Made by a program: the position numbers and the translations under genes
Shown here: positions 42,562-44,845 of the stretch, piece after piece
Position numbering within the stretch: position 1 is the first letter of the stretch
How the letters are laid out: every line of letters starts with the position of its first letter
The notes under the pieces: generated by a model
Seen by the model: only the letters and a program-made list of their open reading frames with translations
Database searches by the model: none
Told to the model about the DNA's origin: nothing
Assembly: GCA_003136315.1 (NCBI GenBank)
Contig: PLDW01000231.1
Coordinates: forward strand, 1,080 to 45,924
From: Gemmataceae bacterium
GTDB taxonomy: Bacteria > Planctomycetota > Planctomycetia > Gemmatales > Gemmataceae
DNA length: 44,845 nucleotides
Reading direction: 5' to 3'

Positions 42562-43248
42562 CTACCGAGGGATAAAGCGATTCCCTGTTGGGAGCTCGCC
42601 TTGGACTCGGCGGATGACTTCCTCTAGGGTCGTGGAGGACGAGAGTTGCATACCGATTTCTAAGGCAATGGATTGGGACGTTGCGGCGATCGGGCAAGCG
42701 GTTTGGAAGTGGGTCAGAGTGACGTCGTCTGCCTGAATCGCATAGAGGAACCTGTAGACCGTCTGAAACATGTCGTCCTGCCGCTGTTCAGTCTTCGGGT
42801 ACACGGTCCCAACTGGCTGAAACATGTTGTTCCGGAGGCGGACGCTGATCCCGACGGGGCGGGTATCAAACAGAACAGACTGGCCACTCACTTCGAACGT
42901 GGTCCCGTAAGCCACGGCGACCCGATGCACATCGCCTAGGGCCGACAGAAACAGAAGCGGCGTCTCTGGGTCTGGGTACAGCACTATGCGGCCCTCGACG
43001 CGGGCCACGAGCATACAGCTGATCGATGTCGGAGTTCGTAGCTTCGGCAGCACCTGGGTGAGCAGCGGCAGCAGGTGGTTTTGATGGCAGGTCAGTTCGA
43101 CCCGGTCATCGTAACGCTTCACGTCGGCATAGGCGCTCTTGGTTTTTGGTTGACTCGACGGCTGAGGACTGTCGGGTCTGTGGGTGCGGCCGGTGTTGTG
43201 ATTTACGGTTACTGGTAGGGTAGCCATCACCTCAGGCACGTTAAGCAT
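42562..43248 (-). CDS. Unknown protein of 228 residues
   Basis: ATG 43248 follows AAGGAAG and begins MLNVPEVMATLPVTVNHN. A central beta-rich part (ISCMLVARVEGRIVLYPDPE, LFLSALGDVHRVAVAYGTTF, VSVRLRNNM-type strands) resembles a beta-clamp or sensor fold, but I cannot assign a family. No membrane helix is present. GC is a little lower than in the backbone genes. Confidence 0.65.
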   Translation of the reverse strand: MLNVPEVMATLPVTVNHNTGRTHRPDSPQPSSQPKTKSAYADVKRYDDRVELTCHQNHLLPLLTQVLPKLRTPTSISCMLVARVEGRIVLYPDPETPLLFLSALGDVHRVAVAYGTTFEVSGQSVLFDTRPVGISVRLRNNMFQPVGTVYPKTEQRQDDMFQTVYRFLYAIQADDVTLTHFQTACPIAATSQSIALEIGMQLSSSTTLEEVIRRVQGELPTGNRFIPR

Positions 43249-43524
43249 GTCGTCTTCCTTGTGGAGAAATCGGATTCTACCCCAATATGGTGTGGACACC
43301 GGGGAGCCATGACAGAATTTGGCGGTAGAGCGGTTCGAAGCATCGGGTTAGTGCATGTGAAGGAACTGCGAAAAAAAAATCCGTCTTCTCCTGTCACCCG
43401 ATCGGTGGGTACATGCCATCAGATGGTGTCCCGGATGGTTGAATTCCTGCTACCAGGCTGTTGGTAGCTGGTGTTAGTTCAATTCATCTACTAGTCCAAT
43501 AAAGGTCACAAAGAGGCATTGACA
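43249..43524. other. Gene-poor stretch upstream of two divergent small units
   Basis: About 275 bases without a convincing gene. It includes a run of nine A residues near 43370. A 52-codon frame from 43309 has its ribosome-site-like sequence only two bases from the ATG and is doubtful. Confidence 0.35.
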
Positions 43525-43650
43525 ATGGAACGAGTACACGTGCCTGTGCCAGTGTCGGTAGGCGTGCCGGTGGTTGGAAGCAACGGTGTGGTGGCGGTTG
43601 ACAGCGTGCTGGACGGCGATCGAACCGATGGGGGAGGGCCGACAGCCTAA
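43525..43650 (+). CDS. Very small valine-rich peptide gene
   Basis: A 41-residue frame that begins with ATG 43525 after AGAGG and encodes an alternating Val/Pro stretch (VHVPVPVSVGVPVVGSNGVV) and a Gly/Asp tail. It is followed 22 bases later by a very strong terminator, which suggests a transcribed unit. It could be a leader or a small peptide. Function is unknown. Confidence 0.45.
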   Translation: MERVHVPVPVSVGVPVVGSNGVVAVDSVLDGDRTDGGGPTA

Positions 43651-43672
43651 CCCCACATCGCAAGCCCCCGCG

Positions 43673-43724
43673 GCACACGCCACCACCCCGGACCCAGGAT
43701 GGGATCCGGCGTGGTGGCGTGTGC
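43673..43724 (+). terminator. Long hairpin terminator
   Basis: 14-bp perfect arms (43673-43686 with 43711-43724), then one C-C mismatch and a further 5 bp (43688-43692 with 43705-43709), loop 12, followed by GTTTCT. Confidence 0.75.
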
Positions 43725-43837
43725 GTTTCTGCGGTTAGCAGACTTACGAAGATCAAATCATGCAGAAGACGATCCATCCCGCGGGGAACCGATTACAGCG
43801 GCGATACCAGACCACTGGCTCGGTTCAGGAGAAGATC

Positions 43838-44491
43838 ATGGCGAACTACAAACTTGCAGAGGGGGGGTGTTTCGGGGGTGAAGAGTGGCTTCTGGCTGTC
43901 GTTGTTATTCGGCACCCGGACACCGGCTACCCGATGGTCACGCTCACGATCAAGTCGTTCCCAAACGATGCGACGGTGGTCGCGGATAGCGTCGATCAGC
44001 CCGGTGTGTTGGCTTACCTAACGGGCTTGTTCGATCGGTTGGAACTGAGCTTCGATGTGTGCGTGGGGGAGCCAGGGCTCCACGGCTATGGGGTGCGATT
44101 TGAGTTCCCCGTCGGACCCAAAACTCACCAGCAACTGCGCAAGTTGTCACAGTACGTCTATGACCACCCAGAGGAGTTCCACCCGCGCGGCCTGGTTGAC
44201 TTCGACAGAGTATACGAGTTGACTATCCGGGTGCCCCAGAACGGGCGTGGGTTGATGGTTCAGCCTACGCAATATCTGGCCGACGAGAACATCAACATGC
44301 GGCACGTGAGGGCAGAACGGAACCAGATCGACGCTGCGTCCGGCGAGCCCGAAGTGACGATCACAGCCGAGTTGGAGGTGCAGGGCATCGGCTGCGAAGA
44401 ACTTGAGACAGCAATCCGGAACGTTTGCCTGCAAGGGTCGCAGGTGGAGATACAGCCGCTGTGGCCTGAGAGGTATCAACTGCCGATGTGA
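43838..44491 (+). CDS. Possible ACT-domain regulatory protein
   Basis: A 217-residue product starting at ATG 43838, after AGGAGA. Two related halves show the beta-alpha-beta pattern of ACT domains. The first is near VTLTIKSFPNDATVVADSV, with DQPGVLAYLTGLFDRLELSF. The second is near YELTIRVPQNGRGLMVQPTQ, with YLADENINMRHVRAERNQI. This resembles small GcvR-like regulators, which bind amino acids. The match is weak and other folds are possible. The start at 43760 is less likely. Confidence 0.5.
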   Translation: MANYKLAEGGCFGGEEWLLAVVVIRHPDTGYPMVTLTIKSFPNDATVVADSVDQPGVLAYLTGLFDRLELSFDVCVGEPGLHGYGVRFEFPVGPKTHQQLRKLSQYVYDHPEEFHPRGLVDFDRVYELTIRVPQNGRGLMVQPTQYLADENINMRHVRAERNQIDAASGEPEVTITAELEVQGIGCEELETAIRNVCLQGSQVEIQPLWPERYQLPM

Positions 44492-44528
44492 TCCAGTGCT
44501 CGAACGCTCTCTGAAAATTAATCCGAAT

Positions 44529-44563
44529 AAGACTCGCCATTGAACGCTCCGATGGCGAGTCTT
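44529..44563. terminator. Convergent hairpin terminator
   Basis: AAGACTCGCCAT/ATGGCGAGTCTT, perfect 12-bp arms with an 11-base loop, between the ACT-like gene and the convergent sigma factor end. Confidence 0.75.
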
Positions 44564-44569
44564 GCCGTT

Positions 44570-44845
44570 TCAAGTAATCCGTCTGCGGATTCGAAAGAAC
44601 ACTTGGTGGACATAGTTTGGAGTGATGCCGAGAGCAGCGGCGGCGGCGGCGACGTCACCACCGGCTTCCAGGTAGGCTTTGACCACGCGGGCCTCGGCAA
44701 GGGTACAATGGGGTATGAGGTTGGCAACCTCCTGGAGGGCCTCTTCCCGGTCTGCTTTTGCGTCTTCAACAGAGATGTTCCGTCTGCGGATTCGAAAGAA
44801 CATTTGGTGGACATAGTTTGGGGTGATGCCGAGAGCAGCGGCGGC
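44570..44845 (-). CDS. Sigma factor C-terminal part with tandem region-4 copies (runs off right edge)
   Basis: The frame enters at the right edge in LGITPNYVHQMFFRIRRR, continues NISVEDAKADREEALQEVAN, then repeats IPHCTLAEARVVKAYLEAGG and LGITPNYVHQVFFRIRRR, ending in a TGA at 44570. It therefore carries two copies of the region-4 helix-turn-helix about 46 residues apart. If base 1 is placed on 44781, the frame is continuous with the gene at the left edge and gives 256 codons. The 276-nt part visible here has no start of its own with a good site; the ATG at 44803 is internal. Whether the array has two or three copies is unresolved. Confidence 0.7.
   Translation of the reverse strand, partial: AAAALGITPNYVHQMFFRIRRRNISVEDAKADREEALQEVANLIPHCTLAEARVVKAYLEAGGDVAAAAAALGITPNYVHQVFFRIRRRIT
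44580..44845. repeat. Tandem copies of the sigma region-4 segment
   Basis: 44580-44644 and 44781-44845 are 65-bp copies (two differences) with a 201-bp period. Between them the upstream halves of the unit are also similar to 66-200. The repeat is what makes the two window ends alike. Confidence 0.75.

Noticed and set aside
43309-43467. 52-codon frame on the plus strand
   Set aside because: The only ribosome-site-like sequence is two bases from the ATG, and the peptide has no recognisable features.
1-44845. Direct end-to-end circular join of 44845 to 1
   Set aside because: Without removing the 65-bp overlap the sigma gene shifts out of frame (RR then PPL), so a blunt join is not the natural structure.
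1-44845. CRISPR arrays, tRNA or rRNA genes, insertion-sequence transposases
   Set aside because: None recognised by eye in the window; the periodic arrays at 8.8 kb are too short-period for CRISPR.

Overview
The window looks like most or all of a plasmid of about 45 kb from a planctomycete, probably a Gemmataceae-type bacterium. The signs are high GC with strong G/C bias at third codon positions, a TIGR02996-type leucine-rich repeat protein, two Hanks-type Ser/Thr kinases (one fused to two WD40 propellers), and small sigma-factor-like proteins. The assignment rests on protein style only. Plasmid hallmarks are an RPA-type initiator behind four iterons, two unrelated partition modules, a MobF relaxase and a VirD4-type coupling protein. 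Both window edges fall inside the same sigma-factor-like gene. If the ends are overlapped by 65 bp (63 of 65 identical), this gene becomes one intact 256-codon frame with a duplicated region-4 helix-turn-helix, which suggests a circle of about 44.8 kb.

Layout. 0-3.3 kb: partial sigma factor, a candidate structured RNA with loop-loop complementarity, an LRR gene and a kinase. 3.6-5.5 kb: iterons, AT-rich tract and repA. 5.5-8.7 kb: relaxase and a small partner. 8.7-11.7 kb: a ParF/ParG-like pair preceded by two arrays of CCGG boxes at 8-bp spacing, then ParA/ParB with a 17-bp palindrome found four times in the window. 11.8-17.2 kb: kinase-WD40 membrane receptor, its partner and a divergent unknown gene. 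17.7-24.4 kb: an eight-gene cluster of secreted or membrane proteins around the coupling protein, with no VirB4 ATPase. 24.4-27 kb: a hairpin-rich region with inverted DnaA-box-like sites, a DUF6166-like gene, a PDDEXK (DUF1016/YhcG-like) nuclease and a small membrane protein. 27-34.5 kb: a giant methyltransferase-helicase, small plasmid genes and a second DNA methyltransferase. 34.5-38.5 kb: DUF4238 protein, GHKL (MORC/HSP90-like) ATPase bracketed by repeats, and a sigma-like protein. 38.6-41.8 kb: class V aminotransferase and a vapB-vapC-tyrosine recombinase operon. 41.9-44.8 kb: small unknown genes, an ACT-like protein and the other end of the sigma factor gene.

How it works together. RepA acting on the iterons should drive replication, two Par modules stabilise segregation, and VapBC plus the recombinase could provide post-segregational killing and multimer resolution. 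The relaxase and coupling protein make the element at least mobilisable, and the membrane genes near the coupling protein may be a lineage-specific mating apparatus. The methyltransferases, the GHKL ATPase, DUF4238 and the PDDEXK protein are candidate defence or anti-restriction cargo. The most novel signals are the CCGG-box arrays with the ParF/ParG-like genes, the 17-bp palindrome family, the loop-complementary RNA candidate and the tandem region-4 sigma factor.
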